Origin: Poronia punctata
Lineage: Eukaryota; Ascomycota; Sordariomycetes; Xylariales; Xylariaceae
Direction: 5' to 3'
Length of the DNA: 40,044 bases
NCBI GenBank assembly: GCA_022579005.1
Contig: MU401748.1
Coordinates: 1-40,044 of the forward strand
The notes below the pieces were generated by a model. The model ran no database searches. It saw nothing but the letters and a program-made list of their open reading frames with translations, and was not told where the DNA came from. Position numbers and translations under genes: made by a program. Positions 1-11,965 of the stretch are shown one piece after another (positions within the stretch are counted from its first letter, which is position 1; each line of letters starts with the position of its first letter).

Positions 1-150
1 AATATATATTAATAATATAAGCTATTATTTAATTAATTAAAAGTAGATTTAATATATATTAATAATATAAGCTATTATTTAATTAATTAAAAGTAGATTT
101 AATATATATTTATAATATAAGCTATTGTTTAATTAATTAAAAGTAAGTCT
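1..150. repeat. Tandem repeat, 3 x 50 bp
   Basis: Three consecutive 50-bp units start at 1, 51 and 101, each opening with AATATATATT and containing AAGCTATT followed by AATTAATTAA. Units 1 and 2 are identical. Unit 3 has a few substitutions and ends differently. More copies may lie to the left of the window. Confidence 0.95.
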
Positions 151-1485
151 TGTACTAATATATTAAATCTTTATACTTAGTATATTTAAAAATAAACCTT
201 TTTTTTTATAACTTAATTTTTTTTAATACTTTATATTAAAAAGTATATTAACTTAAAAGCCTATATATTTTATAAGTATTTTAACTTATATTTTTTATAT
301 TTGCTATATACTAATATGCTAATATAAGTTTTATAGCTATTTACTTTTAAACTTTATTATTAGTTATAATAATAAAAAAAGTACGTAGTAAAAGATTTAT
401 TTTGCGCATTTTATTTTAGTTATATATTAATTTTATACTTATTATATATAAAGTTTTTATAATATATATACTATAGCGCTTTATAAACCTGCTTTAAAAA
501 AGCTTAAGCTTAAAATAATTGCTATAAAGTTAAGTTTTAGCAGCTTTAAAATTAATAAAATAATAGTAGCTAAAAAGCTAAAGTTAGCTAATATTAATAC
601 TTTTAATAATATATTAAAATTTTAATTATTATTTTTATTTTTTTTAGTACTAAATAATATGTAAGCAAAACTGTAAGCAAAAAATAGCTTATAAGCAAAA
701 TTATTTTATTAAAAAAAAAAAAAAATAGTAAGCAGTAAAAAAAATACTAGTTAGCTTTTTTATATATAAAAGCTTTAGTATTATAAGCTTTAAGCAATTT
801 AAAGTTTAAAAGCTTATAAATAGCAAAAGTAAATACTTTATTTTATTAGTATAATATTATTATTAATTATATTTAAAGCATTGTTTACTTTAAAAAATAT
901 ATAAAGTATAAATATACTTAGCTAAGTTTATAGCTATTTTTAAAGCTTTATTTATATAACTTATTTATAAAATTATATAGTAAGTTATTAAAAATCTTTA
1001 TATTAACTATAACTTAATTATAAAGCAAACTAAAAACTTTTAGTTTTAAGCATTAGCTTTAGCTGCTTTAAAAAAAGCTAGTAAAGCAACTTTATACTTA
1101 ATTTTTATTAGTATATATATTTATTATTTTATATTATACTAATTATATACTAATTATATATTAATTATTTATTAATTATATTTATATATAAGTGCTTATT
1201 AAGCTACTATTTATATTTACTAAGTTATATTAATAATTAAAAATATATAACTATTATTTTTTATTATAAAAATTATAAAATATATTAATATAAACTATAT
1301 TATGCTTAAAAAGTACTAGTTTACTTATTATTTTTATAATATAACTTACTAACTTTAAAATATTATTAATAAGCTAAAAAATATAAATAAAAAGCAAAAA
1401 AAGCAAAAAAAGCAACTATATAAATTATAAAAAATTAAAAATAAAAAGATTTTAATTTAGCATAAATAAAATAAAACTATAAAAG

Positions 1486-1587
1486 CTAGTTAAGCTATTA
1501 TAAATATTTTTTTTAGCTAGTTTAAATTAAGTATTACTAGTTAAGTTATTATAAATACTTTTTTTAGCTAGTTTAAATTAAATATTG
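1486..1587. repeat. Tandem duplication, 2 x 51 bp
   Basis: Two adjacent 51-bp units begin with CTAGTTAAG at 1486 and 1537, and a third CTAG follows at 1588. The units differ at a handful of positions. The duplication lies inside the AT-rich block. Confidence 0.85.
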
Positions 1588-1880
1588 CTAGTAAACAAAA
1601 TAAACTTAAAAACTAAATAAATATATAACCTTTTACTAATAATATAGCAGTTAAAAATAGCAATAGTAATATAAATATAAATATAAAAAACTTTAAAAAT
1701 AATACTAATAATAATAATAAGCTAATTAATAAAAAAAAATAGTAATAAAAAAAATTAAGCTACTTTTAGCAAATTAGTATATAATAAGTATATTTGCATT
1801 TAAGTTAAGTAGCTATAAAATAAAGTTGCTAATAGCTTATTTTATATTATAATTATTTTTTTATATTATATTATAATAAA

Positions 1881-2080
1881 GTTAAGTACTTAACTTTTAT
1901 AAATACTTAACTTATTAAAGTTAAGTACTTAAATTAAGTACTTAACTTTAGCATAGTTAAGTACTTAATATAAAAAAGTTAAGTACCTATACCTAACGCT
2001 AAGCACCTACTACTTATACGCTATGCTAAGTACCTAACACTACTTATTAGGTAATCGTAAGTACCTAACAAGTACCTATT
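1881..2080. repeat. Clustered TTAAGTACYTAA motif at the AT/GC boundary
   Basis: A short near-palindromic word recurs about eight times across the composition boundary. Copies at 1881, 1920, 1933 and 1956 read TTAAGTACTTAA. Copies at 1978, 2026, 2057 and 2070 read AAGTACCTA. The C of CCTA is therefore kept on the GC side and is T on the AT side. Confidence 0.7.
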
Positions 2081-2090
2081 AACGAACTGT

Positions 2091-2641
2091 AATTAAAGCA
2101 GAGCGCAAATAATAGAAGGCAAGCGTCTTGTCTTTTTAATACGAGTAGACGTTGTGTATATAGATAACATGCGGACCAATACTGGGCGGTATCAGTTGCC
2201 CACCTTTTACATTGCTGACCTTCGCCAGAAAGCTAAACCGCCTTCTAGTCTAAGCCCTTTCCCTATATGGCCTTAAGGGAAGCAAATCCCTCTTGGACGG
2301 TGAGCGTTACCTTGGGCAACTGGCCTCAGAGGATAGTATACATCCCTTTCTTATAAAAGCAGCAATGAAGGCTTCCTTGGCACGGCGCGTACCTGCGGAC
2401 AATTTGGCAAGAACTTGTAGGTTTAGGAGCATCTCATTAGGGTCACCTCAGGAACGGAGTTTAATATTGAGACTGGGCTATGCTTGAACCAAAAGGATAA
2501 TGATTTCACATCGATCCGAGAAATGATGGTCATGAATCTATGGTATTATACATAGTAGTTTTACATATTGTCACAGGAGTTATTTAAAGTATAGCCGTAC
2601 AAAGTCAGCTTGCATCATATCATACATGCCAACCTGCGTCC
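2091..2641. other. Intergenic, 3' flank of the TyrRS gene
   Basis: About 550 bp of normal composition between the AT block and the TyrRS stop codon, which probably holds the 3' UTR of that gene. A 64-codon open frame at 2293-2487 has no recognisable feature, and nothing else stands out. Confidence 0.5.
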
Positions 2642-4794
2642 TCATATTTCGGGCTCTTTAGTCCCGGCTCTCGTCAACGCTTCATCTCGCTGGCGCTTCT
2701 TCTCTTTTAATACATTCTTGGCGTCAGATAGGACTTTGTCGATAGCCTCCGTCTTCTCCTTGACCGACAATTCGAAGCCGGGACGCCGCCTCTGTTCCTG
2801 GTTATACTGGTCCAAAAGAACAGCAGCCCGTGTCCGGGAAGGGGGGAACTGGATCTGGCGGGGTTTGGAGGTGTCGGCATCCTTGAGTGCAATCTCGCCC
2901 TCCCGTTCCATTCGCTCGATCTGCTCACCTACCCGGGCAAGCTCAGGGGTGCTGAGACCGGGATTCTTGCCGCCGTTTGCGGCTCTGAGTTGCTCTCGTA
3001 GCAAACGTAGTCGGCCCTTGCCCGCTTCGCCCGGATACGACTTTCCACTCTGTTCCCATTCCTCGTCGCTAACCATCTCTATTATCCGTATAAAGTGCTT
3101 CCCTCGTCTGAGGATGAGAATCTTGTCGTCGATGAGGAACTTCTTTGTATCTTGTGGGAACCAAGCCTTGACCGGCGTGAAGCTAACTTCGCCCTCGCGC
3201 ATCTTCGGACTGATGTGTTCCGGTCGACCGGGAGCGCCACCCACGTAAGCCGCCTGGTGAGCCACCAAACGGTGGGCATCGCTGGCGCTGGCGGCCAAGC
3301 CCGCAGCATAGAGGATACGGGCGATAGACTGACCCATGATAAGTGATTCAGGTAGCTTGATATCGGGCCGGAAGTTCAGCGCGGCGGTGGAAGAGGCTGG
3401 TTGGGCGCCACTGGGATATGACCCTGACTCTCCTACCGAGGTAGCACCGATGGTGAGGACCTTCCCCTTGGAAAACATCTGCTTGTGCCGTTCCTGCGTC
3501 GCCGTGGCTTCGGGCATCCCATGGGCCAAGGCAAGCACTTCGAAGGCGAGGGTGTGGTGCGCATGACGCTGCGCAGGGTTGAGGTTATGTTCCGCCATGA
3601 TCTCGTTGATCTTCTCCAAGGGTAGGAATGTGAAGAGCTTAAGTAACTTCTCCACGTCGTCGTCTGGCCGACGCATGAAATATCCGTACAGGTCGAAAGA
3701 CGGCGTCATAAAGGGGTCGAGCCACATCGCATTGCCCGCAGACTTGCCGAACTTGGCGCCCGACGAGTCTGTTAAGAGGGGCACGGTGAAGCCCACGGGG
3801 GTATGTAGCAAGTCGTCGGGTTTTCTCGCGGCCGGGTCGGGTTCGGTATCTCGGAGTAATTTGACGGCATCGATGCCGGCGATAATGTTGCCGTATTGGT
3901 CGGACCCTCCTATCTGCATGCATACTTCTCTCGGGCCCGAAAACATGTGCCACCAATCCCAGGCCTGCATCATCGGATAGACGAACTCGGCAAGCGACAT
4001 GCCATCACCCTCGGCCATCTTCCTTTTCACCGTTTCCCGGGACAACATGGGCCCTACTCGCATTCCCTTGAATAAGCGGTTAACGACTTCGGTAAATGGC
4101 GTGCTGTTGTACCAGGCGCTGTTGTTCAGAAGCTCTCGCTGCCAGGCCCATTCTTTTTTGTAGCCATGTCGCTTCGCCTGCGCGTCGACATTTTGCCATA
4201 TGCGTTTGAGTTGGTAGTGCATTTTGGTGGTGAAGGCTGTTCTGTCTTGTCTCGATACCTCGTCCCTCGTTTTCAGCCTATCTGTCGGGTCTCCTACTTT
4301 GGCAGTGGCACCTCCGATGACGCTGACGGCTCGGTATCCATGCATGTACATCCAGAACAGGGGCATCAGTGGTAACAGGTGGCCCAGGTGGAGGGAGGCC
4401 GCGGTAGGATCGATTCCAACGTAGGCGCCTATTCGCTTGCGTCTCATGAGTTCACGGATCTGTTCGTCTGTTCTGCAGGGCGGTAAGTGGTTAACAATCG
4501 CATGTTCATACGGAGCGGAAGGGGGTCGGGGCGAGGCGCCTACCCAGCCGTATCTTTAACATAACCACGTTCTTTGAAGTTGTCCCAAAGATGCGGTTCC
4601 TCGCCCTTCTCGATTTTCTTTGCCTTGGCATCCCATGCTGCCTGCGCATCTTCCCTTTTCTTTATAGTACTCAGATGCAAGAGTCGCCGAGGTTGCCGGT
4701 TCACGGTCAAAGACCGGAGACACGACCGACAAAGGGTCGTCCGCGCCTGAGCATAGCTCGAAGCCGCAGTCGGAAGGAAGGACGGTATTGACAT
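2642..4794 (-). CDS. Mitochondrial tyrosyl-tRNA synthetase (CYT-18/MSY1 type)
   Basis: Charges mitochondrial tRNA-Tyr. In Pezizomycotina the orthologue (Neurospora CYT-18) also helps group I introns splice. There are two exons, 4794-4544 and 4472-2642. The 71-bp intron (4473-4543) has a GTAGGC donor and CTGCAG acceptor and joins to give GTDEQIRELMRRKR, for a 693-aa product. The first ~47 residues are rich in R/S/T/L and poor in acids, as in a matrix-targeting presequence. Class I synthetase signatures are HLGH (about 112-115) and KFGKS (about 324-328), with the tyrosine-site motif GGSDQYGN near 273. An S4-like RNA-binding region (about 457-550) is followed by a ~110-residue charged tail. The start is the first in-frame ATG and precedes the presequence. 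Group I intron splicing is inferred from family membership only. The gene is divergent from SDH4. Confidence 0.93.
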
Positions 4795-5420
4795 CGCGGT
4801 AGAAGATGCGATAGGCGCCCCCTCAAAACACGGTCTTTAAATAATGTAATTAAAATGTCATACAGGAGAAAGAGCCCCAAAGCTCCTCAATTCTGAGTTT
4901 CGGAGCATGAAGCGTTTAGCGACTAGACAGAAATACCAGAACGAGTGGAGTCTGCCTGGGCATACAATGGTATCACGAAAGCCTCCCAAATTCGACTCAA
5001 TTGACGAAGCTTGTAATCTCGAACTTTTTGCTGGGTCAGTGATCCACACGTAAGTGGGCCGCAGGCACATGTCATAAGTACCAGATAAATGTAGCCTCAA
5101 ACATCAGGCATCAGGGAAATATGGGACTCGGACGAAACAACCAATCAATAAATCTGCATTTGTCCTCGGCAATCCAGAGCAAAGCCTGTTGGCTAAAGAG
5201 AGCTCCACCGAATCCGACCACTGTATTGGCATCATTGTTCGATCTTGACTTTCCACACACCCAACCTGCTCTCGACTTTCTTTGCTGCTGCTCGTCGCGC
5301 TAACCACATCGTCCTCACCGACCGACTCCCACCCTCGAACGTTCCATATATCCAAGTCGGCCGTGAAGCGCTTTGAAAGGAACCATCTGGTTGGAAAGTG
5401 GAAAGCGAACGAGAATCACA
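4795..5420. promoter_or_regulatory. Divergent promoter between mitochondrial TyrRS and SDH4
   Basis: The start codons of two nuclear genes for mitochondrial proteins lie 626 bp apart on opposite strands. A CCAAT box is present at 5141-5145, and CCAAT is the recognition word of the HAP complex that activates respiratory genes in fungi. A CT-rich stretch at about 5240-5300 resembles fungal transcription-start regions and lies upstream of SDH4. Shared regulation is an inference. Confidence 0.5.
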
Positions 5421-6325
5421 ATGGCCTCCGCGATGCGTCCGATGCTGTTAAGGCAGACTGCCCTTTCTGCCGCCACGCGAAGAATCGCCACCACCCCTAC
5501 ATCTGCCGCCTTCCTCTCGTCGAGAACGTCCTTCCAATCTTCCATTGCCCAGAATGCTGCCCGTGTAGCCGCTTTCCACGCCTCCAGCCGGAGAAGTCTG
5601 CTTCCTCCTGGACCTCGTATGTTCACCCGCCCTAGCCCCGATGCGGGATATGTCGCATGCTATCTCAGCAGCTAGATAATATTCGAGCGCTCCCTTCCTG
5701 TTGTATGTATACTAACGATTTCGTTACAGAGATCATCAAGGGAACTGGTATGTTGTCCAATGGCTCCCTTTACCAACCTTGGCGTCTGCCTGTGTTTTCT
5801 CGAATGGTCTACCTCATAAGATTAGCTTGGCCGCCCACCTTCCGCATATTCAATGTCTCCCACAAGTTGCCCAGAACGTGGTGGCATTTCGGCGCATAGT
5901 CCCCATATCCGTGTTTACCCGCAGCTGCGCAAATTGAGCGCAATCCGCGACTAACGAAATGACTCGTACTAGTCAACGATGCCGTCCCCGTTCCCGACCC
6001 GAAGCCGAGCCATGGCTCCTACCACTGGACCTTTGAGCGCATCATCGCTGCCGGCCTTATCCCTCTGACCGTAGCTCCCTTCGCTGGCGGCTCCCTCAAC
6101 CCGACCCTCGATGCCATCCTCTGCGGTCTTCTCCTTGTCCACAGCCATTCCGGCATGCAGTCCATCATCATCGACTACGTCCCCTCCCGTCGCTTCCCGG
6201 GCTCCTACAAGGCCTCCCTGTGGCTTCTTAATATCGCTACCGTCCTCGCTGGTATCGGTCTATACGAGTTCGAGACGAACGATGTCGGTGTTACCGAGAC
6301 GATTAAGCGAGTTTGGAAGTCTTAA
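5421..6325 (+). CDS. SDH4: Succinate dehydrogenase cytochrome b small subunit (SDH4/CybS)
   Basis: Membrane anchor of respiratory complex II, which helps bind heme b and ubiquinone in the inner mitochondrial membrane. There are three exons: 5421-5616, an 18-nt microexon at 5730-5747, and 5973-6325. Introns begin GTATGT and end CAG or TAG, with branch sites ACTAAC (5711) and CTAAC (5951). The 188-aa product reads PPGPQIIKGTVNDAVPVP across both junctions, as expected for the family. The N-terminus is an Arg/Ser/Ala-rich presequence. Family landmarks are SHGSYHWTFER (about 84-94), a first membrane segment, LLVHSHSG with the candidate heme histidine near 128-130, the DY pair at 139-140, and two further hydrophobic segments. 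An upstream in-frame TTG is not a credible start; ATG 5421 directly precedes the presequence. Confidence 0.95.
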
Positions 6326-6889
6326 ATGCTCCGCGATGCACGTTCCGGCCCCGGCCTCGATTTGCCCCTATTATAGGACTGTGAGGTTCGGATGGAATGA
6401 AATACCCTAGTTCCGTATGGGTATGTGCCTATGTGCCTGCATATTCGAAAGTTGAACAGATGTTCATCGAAGATGCGGACGAAAATATCTCGGGAAGCCT
6501 GGGTTGAGGAGGAAAGCTGGCCGAATATCCAATTTACGTGTGGGCATGAAAGATGCGAGGACGAAACAGCTCTAGTACTGGAACAGAGTTGACTGTATGA
6601 AGAGAAAAGAAAATTTACACCGACTTCCTTTTGTTTACAAGGGGACACAAACAACGCTTTGGAATGGCTGCCTCAAACTTCTTCTGCGTCCACAGTCAAA
6701 GAGGCAGATGGAGAAAAGGGGTTAAGAGGCTTAGCGCTTCTAGCTTTTAGGCGATTGCCCCCAGTTCCAAACGTGTATCCAATTTTACAACCGTATATAC
6801 ATCAATAAAAATAACTTCCAATAAAACTTATCAAAACAGCGCTTCGTATTCATTCAACTCGTGCCGGTATTACAATATGATGTTCTATT
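6326..6889. other. Convergent intergenic region, SDH4/VPS53 3' ends
   Basis: About 560 bp between two stop codons facing each other. It presumably holds both 3' UTRs. Open frames here overlap one another in different phases and show no domain. Nothing else is seen. Confidence 0.5.
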
Positions 6890-9674
6890 CTATTCCACAC
6901 CAGGTCCGCTTCCGCTAGCATCCCTCTTGCCGAACCGTGCGCCGAGGCCACTAATGGCAATGTCCCTGCGGAAGAATTTGCCAAAATTCCTCAGATTCTC
7001 GTTGATATTTTGTCCTGTTGCGGGGGCTGCCGTACCTGGCCCCGGTGTCATAGGCGAAGGTGTGCCCATCCTTTCTACCCCGTCGCGGGCAGCGGATAGA
7101 AGCTTCTCGCCTAGACTGGTGGGATCGAAGCGTGCCGGAGTCGCCGACGCCGAGGCGGCAGAAGCAGCCTGGGTAAGCCCGAGTCCGCCCGCTCCCATGC
7201 TAGTTGGATTTAGGAGAGGGGTGAGAAGCGGGCTCTGTGCTACCAGCTTGTTACCGCCAGACGAGGGTGCCGAGTCTCGGTGGATGCCGAATAGCTCGAT
7301 AAGATGAGGTTGGTCCTGCTTCCGAACACCCTTGAGCTCAAGGATTTTACGGAAGTTGGTGTCGGAGCGGTCGCCGATGTGGATGAGGTATGCTTGCACG
7401 AGACCTTCGGGAGGTGATGGCCGTACTTGTAATGTCTTGAGGAGAGGGTCAATGCGTGTCATGGTATTATTGACACGCTTGACGTAACTGGCCGACGGGG
7501 GCTGTGGCGGCCCTGATGATGAGGGGTTATGATGTGATAGTAGATTCTCAAAAGCCTTGGTAAGAACATATTTGTCCAAAAGCATCTAAGCAAGTTAGTA
7601 TCTCGAGTATCAAGGGTTAGGGAAAGAGGGGGGAAGCAAGTAATATTACAATGTGAGGAGACAAAAGGGGGTGAGGATGGACTTGACCTTACCTGTTCGG
7701 CGCCGACCTCGGAAACGGGACGGCAATGTACGATGTTGGCAATATACGTATTGGTTATGTGTTCGACCAGATTGTCGGCAAAAGCACGGGCGTATTGTGG
7801 CTTGACGACCACGGCCAGTATCTCCTCCGTCTTTGAGTTGACGTGTGACACCAGTTCCCCGACGTATGAGCTCTGGTCCCCCACGCTTTCCATCTTACTC
7901 CAGTTCGTGTTCTTCATCTCACGCCAAGCGCCCTCGCACTCGGCCTCCACTATGTTGACGAGCACCAGTACAGCCGTGCTCGCGACGCCGAGGAACGCGT
8001 CCGCCTGTGAGCTCAGATCCACGTTAGACACGAGCTCGGGGTCGATCCGTTTCTTGATATTCTCTTCTAACTGCCCCGTGTTGGTGTGCCAAAAGTCGGC
8101 CGTATTCAGCACAAGAGCAATATCTTGTATTGAGGCGGCCGCTTGGCCTGGCCTTTGTAGAATGGCGAGTAATACTTGTTGCGCATACTCGTCAAGATAT
8201 TTAGCTAGTGTCTTGGTAAGGTCGAGTAACCTCTCGCTCGTAGACAGCTTGGCGCATTGTGATAGGGTGAGTTTGTAGAAGTGGAAGAGCTCGATGGCAG
8301 AGCTGATGACGGCCTGCGGTGAGAATTCTTCGTCTGCCGGCAGTAATGGCTGAGCTTTATATTTCGGAATCATAGCGGCCAGCGCCCTGTCCTGGGATTC
8401 GACCCATAGACTGAGGTACGGTTCGAAAGCCACAGAGATCGATCCGTTGAAGCTTTGCGTCCTCTCGTCGGCAGAGCTCAGAGTGTCGATACTAGCCCTT
8501 GGCTCGTTCGAGAACCGCCTTTCTATACTTTGCTCAAAGTCCATCGTCTCCTGCAAGCAGCTCAGTAACAGGTTGACGTCGACTTTGGCTCCATCCACCT
8601 TGCGCATGCTCTTCTCCAGTATGCCCTTGTAGTCGTCTCTGGTTCCGTCGCAAAAGGCCATAGCAAGGGTCTCCCCGACCCGCCAGTGCGGTGGAAATAT
8701 CGTCGAATGTTCCTCCTCGTAGCCCTTCATCATCCTCTTGAACCATGCATAGCGCCGCCCAATGTTGTCCAGACTGCCGGCTTCGTCGTTGCCCCTGAAA
8801 ACCTGGCGGTACTCGCGTAACTCGGTATTGACGTACCAAGCAACTATTCGGGTCTTGGCCGTGTCGCCCAGGGCATCCATGATGCCGCAAGCCTCTACCA
8901 AGGTCGACTTCCTCAGGCCAACCTCCCCTTTGGCAAAGGCAAGCTCGAAGTCTTCGCACACTTGCTCCAGCAACTCGCGCTGGATCTCGCCAACGCCACG
9001 GCTGAGCGTGGCAATCTGGTCGATGCTGCGGTAGCTGTTGAAGTGTCGCATGAGCTGGAGGACAGCTTGTAGCAGGGAGGCGCATTCGCGATATTGTCTC
9101 GACTTGGCCAGCCCGCGGAGCTGCTCGTATGCCGTCGTCAACATCTGTAGACGCTTGAGGGCGGTCATGGACAAGGTAAGGTTTCGCTTGGTGCCATCGA
9201 GGCGCTTGATGTCGGCAGTCATAGATGTGATGCTCTGTTCCGTCTGGAAGGCTCGAGAACGCACAGTCTCAATCTTGCGGAAAAGTTCGCCGAGGTCAGC
9301 CTGGGCTGATTGCATGCGGTCGAGGGACGAGTCGGGTCCGTAGGCCTGCGCCGTCTGGCGTGCGGCGATCTCTGACGAAAGGACATTTTGCTCGGCTCGC
9401 AACGTGGAGGATACACGGTTGATGGAGGAGAGTGTGGACGGATGAGGAAATAGGATGTTTAAATGTTGAATAGGATCGTATTCAGCTATAGTCCAATTAG
9501 TTAGTCAACCGGTCTGTTTAGCCTCCTGTACCACTTGATGCGCTCTCGCACCGCCGTTGAAAGGCACATGGTGCTTCTGGTGCATTCGACATTGGATACG
9601 GGGACACGGCCTATGGGGACATGCTAGCTCTCACCTGCGTCCAGCGACAGCGACTCGGACGAGCTGCCATTCAT
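6890..9674 (-). CDS. VPS53: Vps53, subunit of the GARP tethering complex
   Basis: Tethers endosome-derived vesicles at the trans-Golgi network together with Vps51, Vps52 and Vps54. There are three exons: 9674-9635, 9485-7693 and 7585-6890. Introns are 149 bp (GTGAGA..TATAG) and 107 bp (GTAAGG..CTTAG, branch TACTAAC). The 842-aa product fits the family. Exon 1 encodes only 13 residues and joins to AEYDPIQHLNILFPHPSTL, the conserved Vps53 N-terminus. The coiled-coil region that follows contains LDRMQSAQADL and TKRNLTLSMTALKRLQML, both typical of the Vps53 N-terminal domain. The second junction restores VGAEQ-MLLDKYVLTK. The C-terminal ~120 residues are Gly/Ala/Pro-rich and low in complexity. 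The start is the ATG whose frame fits the exon 1 donor; a second ATG 4 nt downstream is out of frame. Confidence 0.93.
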
Positions 9675-10563
9675 TCTGAGTTGAAATATGGTGATAACAC
9701 ATTTGGATTACATATTAGGTTCGGACCTTCATCGTCTGGTATTGGAATGCCCGGCTACTACATGTAAGTACCCAGCAAGATTTCCAAGGTTGTAATACCT
9801 TTGGTAGGTACTGTACAATAAGGTACTTTATGCAAGTCCAAGACTGCCACAGCCACGATAGGTGTACGTACCGGCTTTCCCTCTAATAGTCGACCCACTT
9901 TGAAGGTACCTACCATTAACGTATGATATACTTGCAAATTTACCAGAAGCCGTTGCAAAAGAGCCTATTTCTTGGTATACCAAAGGTACCGTAGGGGTCT
10001 CGCAACCTTAAAAGTTGCAGGCACATAACCTGTAGCTCCAACTCCTGACCATTTACCAGAGAAACATTGAAGCTCAAAGCTCAGCGTGTATTGCCTGCGT
10101 CTCGAATCAGGGACAGACGCACACGCACGTGTCCTCAATGGGATGCGCAACTGCTTTAATCTTTATCTGTTGCGGACTTGTTCTCATGTTGGTATTTTGT
10201 GATTGTTCAATACCATTGGAACACTTCCTGACTTCCTAAAAGGGCACATGCGGCGATCTTTTCCTCTAGGCAATGGCATACAGTACTCATAAGCGTTGGT
10301 AAAAGTATCAGATTGTTATGGGGATGAATGCATACTTAAGCATGCTGTCGCTTCATCATATCGTGATAACTGGGAAATTATGAACGTCCGCCCGATAAAC
10401 ATCTCGACGGGTCCACCTAAACGATCCATTTTTATGTACACAGCGAGTAGACTAGGCGTAGCGATGGGATTAATAAACTCGACTGCCCTTCAGCTTCAGC
10501 TCGGAGATTTCACACGACAGTCTTGCAAATTTAATGTCATGTACTAGAAACCCTGCTTGTTCT
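9675..10563. other. Intergenic, VPS53 promoter and DSK2 3' flank
   Basis: About 890 bp between two genes on the minus strand. It holds the VPS53 upstream region and the DSK2 3' end. The words GGTACC, AGTACC and GTACCTACC recur between 9760 and 9990. Short open frames here have no recognisable content. Confidence 0.5.
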
Positions 10564-11965
10564 CTAGGGGTTCAGCAGATGCTCGATGGCGCCTTGCACG
10601 CTCCCACCACTTCGTCGCAGCGCCGCCACATTCCTATCAAAGTCGTAGAACCCCATATCGTTGAGCTGCCGCAGCTGTTCCGCGTACCGCTCCTCAGGCG
10701 GTCTATTGTCAGCCGGAGGAGGGGGGCTCCCCGATGCCCCTCCACCTAGGAGCTGCATCATCTGCTGTAGAGCCTCTGGGTTCATAGGCGGTAGACCAAA
10801 GGGATTGTTAGCTGCATTTGCATTTGCATTTCCGCCCAGACCAGCTCCACCAAGTCCACCAAGTCCACCGAAAAGACTTGCGAATGGATTGGCTTGCGGG
10901 TTCGCAGCGCCCTGTGAAGTCGCTCCTGCCTGGGTTTGGCCAGCGGCGGGATTGCTGTTATTATTGCTATCGCTGGTCTGCGTGCCAGTGGCGCCTCCGC
11001 CGGACCAAATATTGTGGAGATCCACTGGGTTGAACCCCTCAAAGGGCATACCAGCTAAGCCAGCGTTTCCAAGGGGACTAGTCTGGCCTGCCGACGCATC
11101 GGTATTCGTGCCATTGTCATTGGATGATCCGCCAGGCGTCGTGTCTGTTACTCCGGGCATGGGAAAAGAACCTTGGCCACCACTTCCTCTCATCATACGT
11201 TGTATGCGGGCAGCGCTTCGAAGAGCCTCCGGGTTGGTCATCATCTGACGGAAGAGGGGGGACCGAACCATCTCGCGGGCGTTGGGGTTATTGCGGAGCA
11301 TCGGATTGCTTTGTATGAGCATGTCGATAAACTGGTCGTTGTTCATCATCTCGTTCATCTGCTGAGCAACGTGCGGGTTGTTTAGCATATTGGCCAACTG
11401 GTCGTCGTCCATCATAGATCCCACCATCTGTATCACAAACAAGCATCCTGTCAGCACATGGTTCGTAATGGAGGCCGTGCGAAATGGGATGGCCTGAACC
11501 ACAGGGAAATACCAGGCTACTTACCCCGCCATCTGGTCCGAACATGTCGGCCGATGGTAAGTTGGTCAGACCAGCATAGCGCGCGCCCGTGAGACCGGCA
11601 AGCGGGTTGTTGGCTGTTCCCGCAGCCATGTTTGTAGGTATCTGAGGGGCGGCCGGAGACGAGGCAGACGCACTGGACGAAGCTGGGGCCGGGTTGCTAG
11701 CGGCGCTCTTGACTAGGTGTACGGTATGACCAGATTTGATCTTGTACGTGCTCAGTGGTTCCTCGTTCTTCAAGACACGGCCCGAGTAGATGAGGCGTTG
11801 GCGCTCAGGCGGTATATCTTCAAACTCGGGGCCTGCTAGTTTGGCCTTCAGTGTAGCGACGGTGGCAGATTCGGCCATGGTGATAGTATGCTGTCTATCG
11901 CCTGAGGTCTTCACCTTGAAGGTGACCTGAGGGTCGGCTGCGCCCCCCTCGGTAGAGTCGGCCAT
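10564..11965 (-). CDS. DSK2: Ubiquilin-family protein Dsk2 (UBL-STI1-UBA)
   Basis: Proteasome shuttle factor: the UBL binds the proteasome and the UBA binds ubiquitin on substrates. There are two exons, 11965-11525 and 11427-10564, separated by a 97-bp intron (GTAAGT..ACAG). The product is 434 aa, somewhat longer than yeast Dsk2. The ubiquitin-like domain occupies about residues 13-87 and includes PPERQRLIYSGRVLKNEE. An Ala/Ser/Pro linker follows. The STI1-type region carries LANMLNNPHVAQQMNEMM and PNAREMVRSPLFRQMM. A low-complexity Gly/Ala/Asn/Pro stretch comes next, where a CATTTG-type codon repeat encodes NANANAANN. The C-terminal UBA domain (about 393-432) has the hallmark DMGF loop and ends GAIEHLLNP. 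The splice junction reads PDGG-MVGSMMDDD. Confidence 0.95.

Larger units (their letters stand above)
1..1980. repeat. AT-rich RIP-like block, gene-free
   Basis: Almost pure A/T with very few CpG dinucleotides. The remaining G/C is concentrated in words such as AGCT, GCT and ACT. There is no open frame of useful length and no recognisable protein remnant on either strand. This is the composition expected of repeats inactivated by repeat-induced point mutation in Pezizomycotina. What the sequence was before mutation cannot be read. The block runs off the left edge of the window and grades into normal composition between about 1980 and 2090. Confidence 0.85.

Noticed and set aside
2293..2487. 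64-codon open frame between the AT block and the TyrRS gene
   Set aside because: No homology features, and it begins at a non-ATG codon.
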